DNA from: Neoroseomonas rubea
GTDB taxonomy: Bacteria; Pseudomonadota; Alphaproteobacteria; Acetobacterales; Acetobacteraceae
NCBI RefSeq assembly: GCF_016106015.1
Contig: NZ_JACADQ010000008.1
Location: 1-46,707 of the forward strand
Length of the DNA: 46,707 nucleotides
Reading direction: 5' to 3'
Shown here: positions 22,323 to 31,594 of the stretch, piece by piece
Position numbering within the stretch: the stretch's first letter is position 1
Layout: each line of letters opens with the position of its first letter
The notes under the pieces: model-generated
Told to the model about the DNA's origin: nothing
The model's database searches: none
Seen by the model: only the letters and a program-made list of their open reading frames with translations
Made by a program: the position numbers and the translations under genes

Positions 22323-24893
22323 TCACCTGGACGCGGGCTTGGCGGCGGGGGCGGCGGCATCCTCGTCGCCGCGGCGCAGGCGGTTGCGGCCGCTGTAGAG
22401 CACGATCGGCGCGGCGATGAACACCGACGAACCCGCCGAAATCACGATGCCCACCACCATCACCCAGGCGAAGCCCGCCAGCGTGTCGCCGCCGAACAAG
22501 GCGAGCGGCAGCGCCGAGAGCAGCAGCGTCATCGAGGTGCCGAGCGAGCGGTTCATCGTCTCGTTGATCGAGCGATCCACCAGCTCGTCCAGCGGCATTG
22601 TCTTGAACTTGCGCAGGTTCTCCCGCATCCGGTCGAACACGACGACCTTGTCGTTCGCGCTGAAGCCGATGACCGTGAGGATGCCGGCGATCGTCGTCAG
22701 GTTAAACTCGATCTGGAACAGCACCATGAAGCCGATGGTCTTGGTGACGTCCAGGATCAGCGTTGTGATGGCCGCGACGCCGAACTGCCATTCGAAGCGG
22801 AACCAGATGTAGAGCAGCATCGCGAGGAACGACAGGCCGAGCGCCATCATCCCGCCGATGAAGAGCTCGTCGGACACGCGGTTGCCGACCGCCTCCACCC
22901 GCAGGATGCGCGTGCCCGGCGCCACCTGTTCCAGCGCCCCGCGCACCGCGTTCACTGCCCGCTGTACCGCGCCCTCATCGCCCTGCGCCGGCAGTCGCAA
23001 CGCGAAGGTGGATGGATCGCCGAACTGCAGCAGCGTCGCATCGCCGAGATTCAGGCCGCCCACCGCCGCGCGCAGCGCGCCGATGTCACCGGGGCCCGGC
23101 GTACGTACCTCCATCTCGATGCCGCCCTTGAAGTCGATGCCCTTCTCGAGCCCCGGCCAGAAGGCGATCGCGACGGAAGCGGATGAGAGGAGCGCAGAGA
23201 CGACGAGGCCGATCCGCGCACCCTTCATGAAGGGGATATGCGTGTCGTCGGGGAAGATCCGGAACAGCGGACGCCGCAGACGCTCGATCAGCGACAGGCC
23301 CGGCCGCTGGAAGACGGGCAATTCCTTAGGCCGCGTCCGCCGGTACCACCAGGAGGCGAAGAGCCGCGTCAGCACCGTCGCCGTCCACATCTGCACGATG
23401 GTGCCGACCGCGACCGTGACCGCGAAGCCCTTCACCGGGCCCGAGCCGAAACCGTAAAGGCAGGCCATGGCGATGAGGTTCGTCAGGTTCGAGTCCAGGA
23501 TCGTGCCGGACGCCTTGGTGAAGCCCGCCTCCAGCGCATTGATCGGACTTCGTCCGTTGCGCACTTCCTCGCGTATGCGCTCGTTGATCAGGATATTAGC
23601 GTCGAGCGCGGTGCCGAGGGTGAGCACGATGCCGGCGATGCCGGGCAGCGTCAGCGTCGCCTCGATCAGCGTCATGAAGGCGATCAGCAGGACGAGGTTC
23701 ACGAACAGCGCGATGTTCGCGAACCAGCCAAGCAGGCCGTAGGCCAGCCCCATGTAGAGAAAAACGAACAGCGTACCGACCGCGAGCGCGATCGTGCCCG
23801 CGCGGATCGCGTCCGCGCCGAGTTCCGGTCCGACGGTCCGTTCCTCCACCACCGTCAGCGGCGCCGGCAGCGCGCCGGCGCGCAGCAGCACCGCCAGGTC
23901 GTTGGCGGAGCGCACGGTGAAGGACCCGCTGATCTGCCCCTGCCCGCCCGTGATCGGCTCCCGGATCACGGGGGCGGTGATCACCTTTTCGTCCAGGACG
24001 ATGGCGAAGGGCCGGCCGACATTGGCGCGGGTGATGTCCGCGAAGCGCCGCGTGCCGACGCTGTCGAAGGTGAAGTTCACCACCCATTCGCCCGTGCGGC
24101 TGTCCTGGCCCGCGCGGGCGTTGGTCAGGTTGGCGCCATCGACTTCGACGCGACGGCGCACGGCGAAGCGCTCCCCTTCCCGTTCTCCGGGCAGGAACAT
24201 CACGCCGGGCGGCGGGGTGGCGGCGAGCGACGCGGCCTCATCCACCAGGTGGAAGGTCATGCGCGCGGTGCGGCCGAGCAGGTTCTTGATGCGGTCCGGG
24301 TCCTCGACGCCGGGAAGCGTCACCAGGATCCGCTGTTGCCCCTGGCGGGCGATCAGGGCTTCCGCCACACCCGTCTCGTCCACGCGGCGGCGGACGATCT
24401 CGATCGACTGCTCGACGGCACCGCTTGCCTTGGCGCGGAGGCCGGCCTCGGTCAGCGTCGCCCAGACCTGCCCGTCGGCGCCGCTCGTCACCTCGATATC
24501 CGGGACGCTCTGCCCGGTCGGCAATTGCACGGGGTTGGCGAGTTCGCGCAGCGCCGTGACCGCCGCGGGCACCTGCGACGCATCCGTCACGCGCAGCCCC
24601 ATGCGCCGGTTCGGCGCATCCGCCGCGAGATTCACGTAGCGCACATTCGCGGTGCGGAGCCGCGTGCGCGCCCCGTCCACCATCGAATCGAGCCGTTCCC
24701 GGACGACCGTGTTCAGGTCCACTTCCAGCAGCAGGTACGACCCGCCGCGGAGGTCGAGGCCGAGGCTGATCTGGCGCAGTGGGAACCATTCCGGGAAGAC
24801 CGCGCGCGGCATCAGGTTCGGCAGGCTCACCACGAAGCCGACGAAGCAGACCAACAGGATCGCGACCGTCTTCCAGCGCGCGAAATGCAGCAT
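22323..24893 (-). CDS. secDF: Fused SecD-SecF protein translocase accessory subunit
   Basis: An 856-residue inner-membrane protein that uses the proton gradient to help pull proteins through SecYEG. The SecD half has a first helix near 8-25, DLRGGSYLLLEVD at 48-60, a large periplasmic part and a helix bundle to about 530. The SecF half starts about residue 545 (an internal Met556 marks where a separate SecF would begin), with GIDFKGGIEMEV near 585. The frame is continuous, so the fusion is real. Start 24893 (MLHFARW) is preferred over 24980 because the extra 29 residues lack homology and no ribosome site precedes them. YajC is not adjacent. Many alphaproteobacteria encode SecD and SecF separately. 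Confidence 0.93.
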   Translation of the reverse strand: MLHFARWKTVAILLVCFVGFVVSLPNLMPRAVFPEWFPLRQISLGLDLRGGSYLLLEVDLNTVVRERLDSMVDGARTRLRTANVRYVNLAADAPNRRMGLRVTDASQVPAAVTALRELANPVQLPTGQSVPDIEVTSGADGQVWATLTEAGLRAKASGAVEQSIEIVRRRVDETGVAEALIARQGQQRILVTLPGVEDPDRIKNLLGRTARMTFHLVDEAASLAATPPPGVMFLPGEREGERFAVRRRVEVDGANLTNARAGQDSRTGEWVVNFTFDSVGTRRFADITRANVGRPFAIVLDEKVITAPVIREPITGGQGQISGSFTVRSANDLAVLLRAGALPAPLTVVEERTVGPELGADAIRAGTIALAVGTLFVFLYMGLAYGLLGWFANIALFVNLVLLIAFMTLIEATLTLPGIAGIVLTLGTALDANILINERIREEVRNGRSPINALEAGFTKASGTILDSNLTNLIAMACLYGFGSGPVKGFAVTVAVGTIVQMWTATVLTRLFASWWYRRTRPKELPVFQRPGLSLIERLRRPLFRIFPDDTHIPFMKGARIGLVVSALLSSASVAIAFWPGLEKGIDFKGGIEMEVRTPGPGDIGALRAAVGGLNLGDATLLQFGDPSTFALRLPAQGDEGAVQRAVNAVRGALEQVAPGTRILRVEAVGNRVSDELFIGGMMALGLSFLAMLLYIWFRFEWQFGVAAITTLILDVTKTIGFMVLFQIEFNLTTIAGILTVIGFSANDKVVVFDRMRENLRKFKTMPLDELVDRSINETMNRSLGTSMTLLLSALPLALFGGDTLAGFAWVMVVGIVISAGSSVFIAAPIVLYSGRNRLRRGDEDAAAPAAKPASR

Positions 24894-25005
24894 GAGCGGG
24901 TGTGACCCCCCCTGTTCCAGACGGCGGACAATGGCGAGCCCCCCCTGCCGATGCAACCCCGCCGGTCCGGTTTCCGGCACGGCCGTTCCGGTCTAGGACC
25001 ACCCC

Positions 25006-25959
25006 ATGAACGTATCGGACGGACGACTCGCCCTCGGCATCCTCGGCGTCGGCCATTTCGGCCGTTTCCATGCCTTGAAGGCCTCGGCCAACCCACGGGT
25101 GCGGCTTGTTGGCCTGCATGATGCCGATCCGGCCCGGGCGGCTTCGGTCGCGGCAGAGACCGGCACGACCCCAATGGCGCCGGAGGCGCTGATCGGCGCT
25201 GCCGATGCCCTGATCGTCGCCGCCCCGACCCGGTTTCATTTCGGCCTCGGCAGCGCCGCGCTCGCGGCCGGGCGGCATGTCTTCGTGGAAAAGCCGATCG
25301 CCGCGACCCTGGATGAGGCGGATGCGCTGATCGCCGCGGCCGCCGCGGGGCGCCGCGTGCTGCAGGTCGGGCATATCGAGCGCTTCTCGGCCGCCTTCCG
25401 CGCAGTGACGGAAGCCCCCTCCGGCGGGCGCGCCCTGTCCTGGGATGCGGTCCGTGCGGCGCCCTTCCGGCCGCGCAGCCTCGACGTCTCGGTCGTGCTG
25501 GACCTGATGATCCACGACCTCGACCTGGTGATGGACCTGGCGGGCGGGGAGCCGGACGCGGTCGAGGCGGTCGGCGCCGCCGTGGTGTCGCAGCACCCTG
25601 ACTTCGCCGTGGCGCGCCTGCGCTTCCCCGGCGGGCGGGCCGCGGTTCTGACCGCGTCGCGCGTGTCGCTCGCCATGGAGCGCCGGCTGCGCGTCCTCGG
25701 CACCGAGGGCGAGATGAGCGTGAACTTCCTCGAACGCTCGCTGGCCGTGATGCGCCGCGGCGGGGCGGAACCCGTCGCGACCATGCCGGGTTCCGGCATC
25801 GACCGCGCCACCTGGACCGACCATGACAGCCTGGAAGCCGAGCAGGCCGCATTCGTCGCCGCCTGCCTGGACGGCGCGCCCGTGCTGGTGGACGGTGCGG
25901 CCGGGCGGCGGGCGCTGAAGGTCGCGCTTGCCGTGGAGGCCGCGATCCGCGGCGACTGA
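25006..25959 (+). CDS. Gfo/Idh/MocA-family NAD(P)-dependent oxidoreductase
   Basis: A 317-residue two-domain oxidoreductase. The N-terminal Rossmann fold has LGILGVGHFGRFHA (about 9-22) and VFVEKPIAAT with the family's EKP motif (Lys catalytic); the C-terminal domain includes LDLMIHDLDLVMDL with the conserved His/Asp. Such enzymes oxidise sugars or sugar nucleotides. In other bacteria a relative, GnnA, oxidises UDP-GlcNAc for amino-linked lipid A and sits near lpxA or lpxB; lpxB is 5 kb away here and no GnnB aminotransferase is present, so this is only a possibility. It is divergent from secDF (112-base gap) and 15 bases before the PanE-family gene. Confidence 0.85.
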   Translation: MNVSDGRLALGILGVGHFGRFHALKASANPRVRLVGLHDADPARAASVAAETGTTPMAPEALIGAADALIVAAPTRFHFGLGSAALAAGRHVFVEKPIAATLDEADALIAAAAAGRRVLQVGHIERFSAAFRAVTEAPSGGRALSWDAVRAAPFRPRSLDVSVVLDLMIHDLDLVMDLAGGEPDAVEAVGAAVVSQHPDFAVARLRFPGGRAAVLTASRVSLAMERRLRVLGTEGEMSVNFLERSLAVMRRGGAEPVATMPGSGIDRATWTDHDSLEAEQAAFVAACLDGAPVLVDGAAGRRALKVALAVEAAIRGD

Positions 25960-25974
25960 GGGGGAAACGCAGCA

Positions 25975-27042
25975 ATGGACAAGCCACGCATCGCCATCGT
26001 GGGCGCGGGCGCGGTCGGGGGCTATGCGGGGGCCTACATGGCCCAGGCCGGCCACGACGTGACCTTCATCGACCCCTGGCCCGAGCATGTGGAGGCGATG
26101 CGCGCGAAGGGGTTGACCGTCGCGCATCTCAAGGACGTGCCGGAGTTCACCGTGCCGGTCCGCGCGATCCACATCACCGAGTTGCAGTCCTTCGCCAAGG
26201 AACGCCCGGTCGACATCGCCTTCGTCTGCATGAAGTCCTACGACACCGCCTGGGCGACGACGATGATCGCGCAGTATCTGTCGCCTGGCGGCTACGTCGT
26301 CTCCCTGCAGAACTGCATCAACGAGGAAACGATCGCGGGCATCGTCGGCTGGGGGCGCGTGCTGGGCGCGATCGCATCGCTGATCACGGTGGAGCTGACG
26401 GGGCCGGGGCTGGTGAAGCGCGCCGCCGGCAAATCCGGCGCGTCGCACACGGTCTACCGCGTGGGCGAGCCGCATGGGCGAATTTCCCCGCGCGCGGCGT
26501 TCGTCACCTCCCTCCTCGCCCTGTCCGATTCCGCCCTGACCACGACGAATCTCTGGGGCGAGCGCTGGTCGAAACTGGTGGCGAACGTGATGGGCAACGG
26601 CATCGCCGCGGCGACGGGGCTGGTCGCGAAGGAAGCAACGGCGGACGATGCGATCCGCGCCTTCTCCGCGCGGTTGGGAAGCGAGGCGATCCGCGTCGGC
26701 CAGGCGCTGGGCTACGACCTCGAGGAGATCCTCCACCTCGACGCGGAGGTCATCGCCCGCGCCGGCGAGGGCGATGCGGAAGCGCGCGCGGCCTATGACG
26801 CCCAGCGGCTGGCGGACACGCAAAAGCCCGGCGGCGGCGCCCATCGTGCCTCCATGGGCCAGGACATGGTGAAGGGGCGCCGCACCGAGATCGAGTTCCT
26901 GAACGGCTTCGTCGTGGCGAAGGGCAAGGAGGTCGGCATCGAGGCGCGCGCCAATGCGGCGCTGACCGAGATCGTGAAGCGCGTGGAGCGCGGCGAGGCG
27001 AAGCCCTCGCCGGACCTGATCCGAGGATTGCGGTTGAACTAG
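25975..27042 (+). CDS. Ketopantoate reductase (PanE/ApbA) family protein
   Basis: A 355-residue 2-dehydropantoate 2-reductase-family enzyme. The NADP-binding GAGAVGGYAGAYMAQAGH lies near residue 11, DIAFVCMKSYDT holds the family's lysine, and ERWSKLVANVMGNGIAAATG is the C-terminal-domain signature with Lys and Asn. It would reduce ketopantoate to pantoate for coenzyme A, but at 355 residues it is longer than housekeeping PanE (about 300) and many such paralogues act on other 2-keto acids. The GGGGGAAA ribosome site precedes ATG 25975. Co-transcription with the Gfo/Idh gene is likely; the SDR may be a separate unit. Confidence 0.83.
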   Translation: MDKPRIAIVGAGAVGGYAGAYMAQAGHDVTFIDPWPEHVEAMRAKGLTVAHLKDVPEFTVPVRAIHITELQSFAKERPVDIAFVCMKSYDTAWATTMIAQYLSPGGYVVSLQNCINEETIAGIVGWGRVLGAIASLITVELTGPGLVKRAAGKSGASHTVYRVGEPHGRISPRAAFVTSLLALSDSALTTTNLWGERWSKLVANVMGNGIAAATGLVAKEATADDAIRAFSARLGSEAIRVGQALGYDLEEILHLDAEVIARAGEGDAEARAAYDAQRLADTQKPGGGAHRASMGQDMVKGRRTEIEFLNGFVVAKGKEVGIEARANAALTEIVKRVERGEAKPSPDLIRGLRLN

Positions 27043-27094
27043 CCATGCGACCGCCCGTCATCGAGGGCGGAGGGATAAAGAAGGGAGGGGGCGC

Positions 27095-27114
27095 GGGGGA
27101 GGTTCCCCTCCCCC
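27095..27114. terminator. GC hairpin between the PanE-family and SDR genes
   Basis: GGGGGAGG and CCTCCCCC pair around ttcc in the 99-base gap. It resembles hairpin A of the dispersed repeat without hairpin B. It may end the upstream transcript; a strong ribosome site (AAGGAG) follows for the SDR. Confidence 0.4.
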
Positions 27115-27141
27115 GGCTCTCATCGACAAGGAGAGGACCGC

Positions 27142-27915
27142 ATGCGCAACCCTATGGCCCTGACCGGCCGCACGGTCATCGTCACCGGCACCGGCCAGGG
27201 TATCGGCCGCGCCATCTCCGAACTCGTGCTCGAGCTCGGCGCCAACCTGGTCATGATCGAGCGCAACCCGGAGACCTTCGCCGCCGTCTCCGCGGCGCTT
27301 GCCGGCGACCGGACGCTGGCGCTGATGGGCGACGTGACGGACGAGGCCATCTGCGGGCGCATCGTGGATGACGCTGTCGCGCGCTTCGGCGCGGTGCATG
27401 GCCTGGTGAACAACGCCGGCATCACGCGGCCCGCGATGATCGAGAAGATGACCCTGCCGCAATGGCAGGCGGTGATCGACGTGAATCTGACCGCCTGCCA
27501 TCTGATGCAGCAGGCGGTCGGACGGCACATGATCGCCCGCGCCCGTAAGGGCGAGGCAACGCCAGGTGCGATCGTCAACATCTCCTCCACTGCGGGCAAG
27601 CGGGGCTCGATCGGGCAGGTGAACTACTCGGCGGCGAAGGCGGGGCTGTATGGCATCACCATGACGGCGGCGCGGGAATGGGCGCGCTACGGCATCCGCG
27701 TGAACAGCGTAGGCTTCGGCACGGTGGAGACGCCGATGACGCAGACGATCCGGTCGGACCGGTTCCGGGAGCAGACGCTGGCGCGCATTCCATTGGGCCG
27801 CGTGGCGCAGCCGGCGGAGGTCGCGCCGCTGATCTGCTTCCTGCTCTCCGACGCGGCGTCCTTCATCACCGGCCAGAACTGGCTCGAGGATGGCGGCAGC
27901 CACATGCAGCCCTGA
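27142..27915 (+). CDS. Short-chain dehydrogenase/reductase
   Basis: A 257-residue classical SDR. TGTGQGIG (about 14-21) binds the cofactor, NNAG is near 91-94, the catalytic Ser is in NISSTAGKRG, and YSAAK provides Tyr and Lys. The ending SFITGQNWLEDGGSHMQP is of the FabG-like type. It could reduce a 3-keto compound; the substrate cannot be named. Ribosome site AAGGAG stands before ATG 27142. It converges on the ABC transporter gene at 27922 with only six bases between stops. Confidence 0.87.
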   Translation: MRNPMALTGRTVIVTGTGQGIGRAISELVLELGANLVMIERNPETFAAVSAALAGDRTLALMGDVTDEAICGRIVDDAVARFGAVHGLVNNAGITRPAMIEKMTLPQWQAVIDVNLTACHLMQQAVGRHMIARARKGEATPGAIVNISSTAGKRGSIGQVNYSAAKAGLYGITMTAAREWARYGIRVNSVGFGTVETPMTQTIRSDRFREQTLARIPLGRVAQPAEVAPLICFLLSDAASFITGQNWLEDGGSHMQP

Positions 27916-27921
27916 GGCCCG

Positions 27922-28988
27922 TCAGGCCGCGTTCCGGGCCTTTGCGTCGGCATAGAGGGCGAGCCTGCGTGCGGCGACATCGGAGAGGCCGCCGCTGAAG
28001 TCGAGGCCGGCCGGCGGCAGGGTTTCCGTGAAGTGGCAGGCGACGTCGTGGCCGGGCGCGAGGGTGCGCAACGCGGGTGCCTCCGTCCGGCAGCGTTCCT
28101 GCGCGAAGGGGCAGCGCGTGTGGAAGCGGCAGCCCGGCGGCGGGTTCATCGGCGAGGGCACGTCGCCGCCGAGCGGCTTCACCTGCCCGCGCCGCTGCGG
28201 ATCCGGATGCGGGATCGCCGCGAGCAGCGCGCGCGTATATGGGTGCCGCGGTGCCGCGAACAGGTCGCGCTTCGGCCCTGTTTCCACGATCTGGCCGAGA
28301 TACATCACCGCCACCCGGTCCGCGACGTGCTTCACCACGGCCAGGTCGTGCGCGATGAACAGATAGGACAGGCCGAGGCGCCGCTGAAGGTCCTTCAGCA
28401 GGTTCACCACCTGCGCCTGGATCGAGACGTCCAGCGCCGAGACCGGCTCGTCACACACCACGAGGTCCGGCTGCACCGACAGCGCGCGCGCGATGCCGAT
28501 GCGCTGGCGCTGCCCGCCCGAGAATTCGTGCGGGTAGCGTTCCGCGTGGAAGGCGCGCAGGCCAACAAGGGAGAGCAGTTCCGCCACCCGCGCGCGGCGG
28601 GACGCGGCATTGCCGATGCCGTGCACCTGCATCGGCTCGGCGATCGTCTCGGCCACGGTCAAGCGCGGGTTCAGGCTGGCATAGGGGTCCTGGAAGACGA
28701 TCTGCATGCGCCGGCGCATGGCGCGCATCGCGGCGCCAGAGACGCGCGTCACGTCCTTGCCCTCGAAGCGGATCGCGCCGGCGCTGGGCTCGATCAACCG
28801 CAGCACGAGGCGCGCCGTCGTGGACTTGCCGCAACCGGATTCACCCACCAGCGCCAGCGTTTCCCCGCGGTCCAGCGAGAAGGAGACGCCATCGACCGCG
28901 CGCACCGTGCCGACCTGCTTCGCGAGGATCAGCCCCTTGCGGACGGGGTAGTGCTTGGCGAGGCCCGTGACCTCGAGCAGCGGTCCGC

Positions 28989-28992
<4 letters not shown>
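27922..28992 (-). CDS. Peptide-type ABC importer ATPase (DppF/OppF)
   Basis: A 356-residue ATPase of the dipeptide/oligopeptide/nickel importer family. Walker [10 protein letters not shown] is at 50-58, the signature [15 protein letters not shown] and Walker [12 protein letters not shown] follow, and the C-terminal oligopeptide domain has [12 protein letters not shown] and [14 protein letters not shown] with its conserved cysteines. GTP/ATP hydrolysis powers import with the paired DppD-type subunit; the two genes overlap by four bases. I start at 28992 (MSGPLL), the ATGA overlap; the frame upstream to 29118 lies inside the partner gene. It is the last gene of the locus. Confidence 0.9.
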
Positions 28993-29975
<983 letters not shown>

Positions 29976-29990
29976 CGATCAGGACATCCC

Positions 29991-30042
29991 GGAGGGGCCT
30001 TGCCCCTCCAGACCACCCCACCAAACGCCGAAGGGCCTTTGG
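29991..30042 (+). repeat. Bipartite double-hairpin repeat, copy 2
   Basis: Hairpin A is GGAGGGGC-ctt-GCCCCTCC (29991-30009); after a linker hairpin B is CCAAACGCC-gaag-GGCCTTTGG (30021-30042), with one mismatch. The order, linker and the trailing ggaaacc match copy 1. It lies in the gap between the amidohydrolase and ATPase genes. Confidence 0.65.
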
Positions 30043-30079
30043 AAACCGACACTCTGGCGCTTGGCGCGGTGATGGTGTG

Positions 30080-30133
30080 CAGAGGTCTTTCGGCCTCTGG
30101 CGGGGAGGGTCCGGGAGGGGCGGCGCCCCTCCC
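30080..30133 (-). repeat. Bipartite double-hairpin repeat, copy 3 (inverted)
   Basis: Read on the minus strand: hairpin A GGGAGGGGCG/CGCCCCTCCC (30133-30113), then the C-rich linker, then hairpin B AGAGGCC-gaaa-GACCTCT (30098-30081). The tail accatcacc matches that of copy 1. It faces copy 2, so together they form an imperfect inverted repeat of about 60-base arms. Confidence 0.6.
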
Positions 30134-30148
30134 GTCGCAACACGACGC

Positions 30149-31582
30149 TCACGACCAATGGAAGGTCGGCGGCGCGATCTTCTCCGGCGAACGATGCGCC
30201 CAGTCGCGCTGCTGCACGCCCGCGGCGACGCGCTTCTGCGCTTCATGCAGGTGCTCGGCCGCCTGGCGATAGTCCATGGTCAGAACCTCGCCGTCCTCCA
30301 CCACCTTGTTGCCGTCGACATAGAGCGCCTTCAGCGCACGGTCGCCCGCCGAATAGATCAGGCTGCGGATCGGGTCATAGGCCGGGCGGATCATCGGATG
30401 GGTGATGTCGACCAGCGAGAAATCCGCCTTGCATCCGACGGCGAGCCGCCCGATGTCATCGCGTCCGAGCGCCATCGCACCGCCGATCGTCGCGGCGTTG
30501 AACAGGTCCGTCGTGCGCAGCGTGCGCGGATTGCCCGCCTGGGTCCGCGCGATGTGCGCGGCAAGCCGCATCTCATCGAGCATGTTGTGCGGATAGGTGT
30601 CCGTCCCGATCCCCATGTTCACGCCGCTGCGGATGTAGCGACCCAGGTCCTTCATCGCGATGCCGCGGCGCGCGAAGACGGTCGGGCAATGTGCGACGGT
30701 CGTGCCGGTCTCGGCCAGGCGCTTCAGGTCCGTCTCGGTATGCCAGCGGGTGGAGGGATGGTCGTCGAGGAAGATGCCGTGCCCGATGATGCTGCGCTCA
30801 CCCAGCAGCCCCATGGAATCGAGCCAGCCGATCGGCGTCGTGCCGTGTCGGCGCGTGATCTCGTGGAACTCCACGACCGACTGGGCGGCATGGATCTGCC
30901 AGGACAGGCCGCGCTTCTTCGCCTCGGCATGGCTGTCCTTCAGCAGGCCGGCCGAGCAGGTGTCGATCTGCGCCGGCACCACCATGCCGAAGAGGCGGCC
31001 GCATTCGTGCTGCTCGGCGCGCTCGATGAGGCGGAGGGCTTCCTCCATCGCCTTCTCGCCGGCCTTCTCGTCCCACTCGTATTCCACGACGTGGCCGTTC
31101 TTCGTGAACCAGCGCGCGGAGCGGAACATCGGCGCGATGCAAACGCGCATGCCGGCCTCGGCGAGGAGGTCGAGCCAGCCCGGATGCGCCATGGAGAGGT
31201 CGGCGAGCGTCGTGACGCCCGAAAGCAGAAGCTCGGAGAGTGCGACGCGCACGCAATGCGGCACCGCTTCCGCATCCGCCCGGAAGATCGGCATGTACTC
31301 GTACAGCGACGAATTGTAGAGGCCGGGCGAACCGATCTCGTCGAGGAAGCCCTTGTTCAGCGGCTCGCTCGACGGGTGCGAATGGATGTTCACGAGCCCG
31401 GGCATGACCATCAGCCCGCGCCCTTCGATCACCGTCTCGGCCGCGCCTTCATAGCCGCGGCCGAGGAAGGTGATCGTGCCGCCGTCGAAGGCGACATCCG
31501 TGTCGGGCATGTAGCTGTGGGACTTCGCCGTCGCATCCCAGCCGACGACGAGCTCCGCGTTCTTGATGAGGGTGATGGCCAT
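30149..31582 (-). CDS. Metal-dependent amidohydrolase (chlorohydrolase/deaminase-like)
   Basis: A 477-residue TIM-barrel amidohydrolase. The HxH metal pair is His67/His69 in LVNIHSHPSS; further ligands are likely the His of WQIHAAQS, the His of IIGHGIFL and the Asp of GIGTDTYPHN. The composite beta-sandwich is formed by both termini (MAITLIKNAELVVG and LKALYVDGNKVVEDGEV). Relatives deaminate purines, pterins or triazines, or cleave amides. Ribosome site AAGGAGA precedes ATG 31582, and the binding-protein gene ends 12 bases upstream, so the enzyme is likely to act on the imported compound. Confidence 0.87.
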   Translation of the reverse strand: MAITLIKNAELVVGWDATAKSHSYMPDTDVAFDGGTITFLGRGYEGAAETVIEGRGLMVMPGLVNIHSHPSSEPLNKGFLDEIGSPGLYNSSLYEYMPIFRADAEAVPHCVRVALSELLLSGVTTLADLSMAHPGWLDLLAEAGMRVCIAPMFRSARWFTKNGHVVEYEWDEKAGEKAMEEALRLIERAEQHECGRLFGMVVPAQIDTCSAGLLKDSHAEAKKRGLSWQIHAAQSVVEFHEITRRHGTTPIGWLDSMGLLGERSIIGHGIFLDDHPSTRWHTETDLKRLAETGTTVAHCPTVFARRGIAMKDLGRYIRSGVNMGIGTDTYPHNMLDEMRLAAHIARTQAGNPRTLRTTDLFNAATIGGAMALGRDDIGRLAVGCKADFSLVDITHPMIRPAYDPIRSLIYSAGDRALKALYVDGNKVVEDGEVLTMDYRQAAEHLHEAQKRVAAGVQQRDWAHRSPEKIAPPTFHWS

Positions 31583-31594
31583 GCCGGTCTCTCC

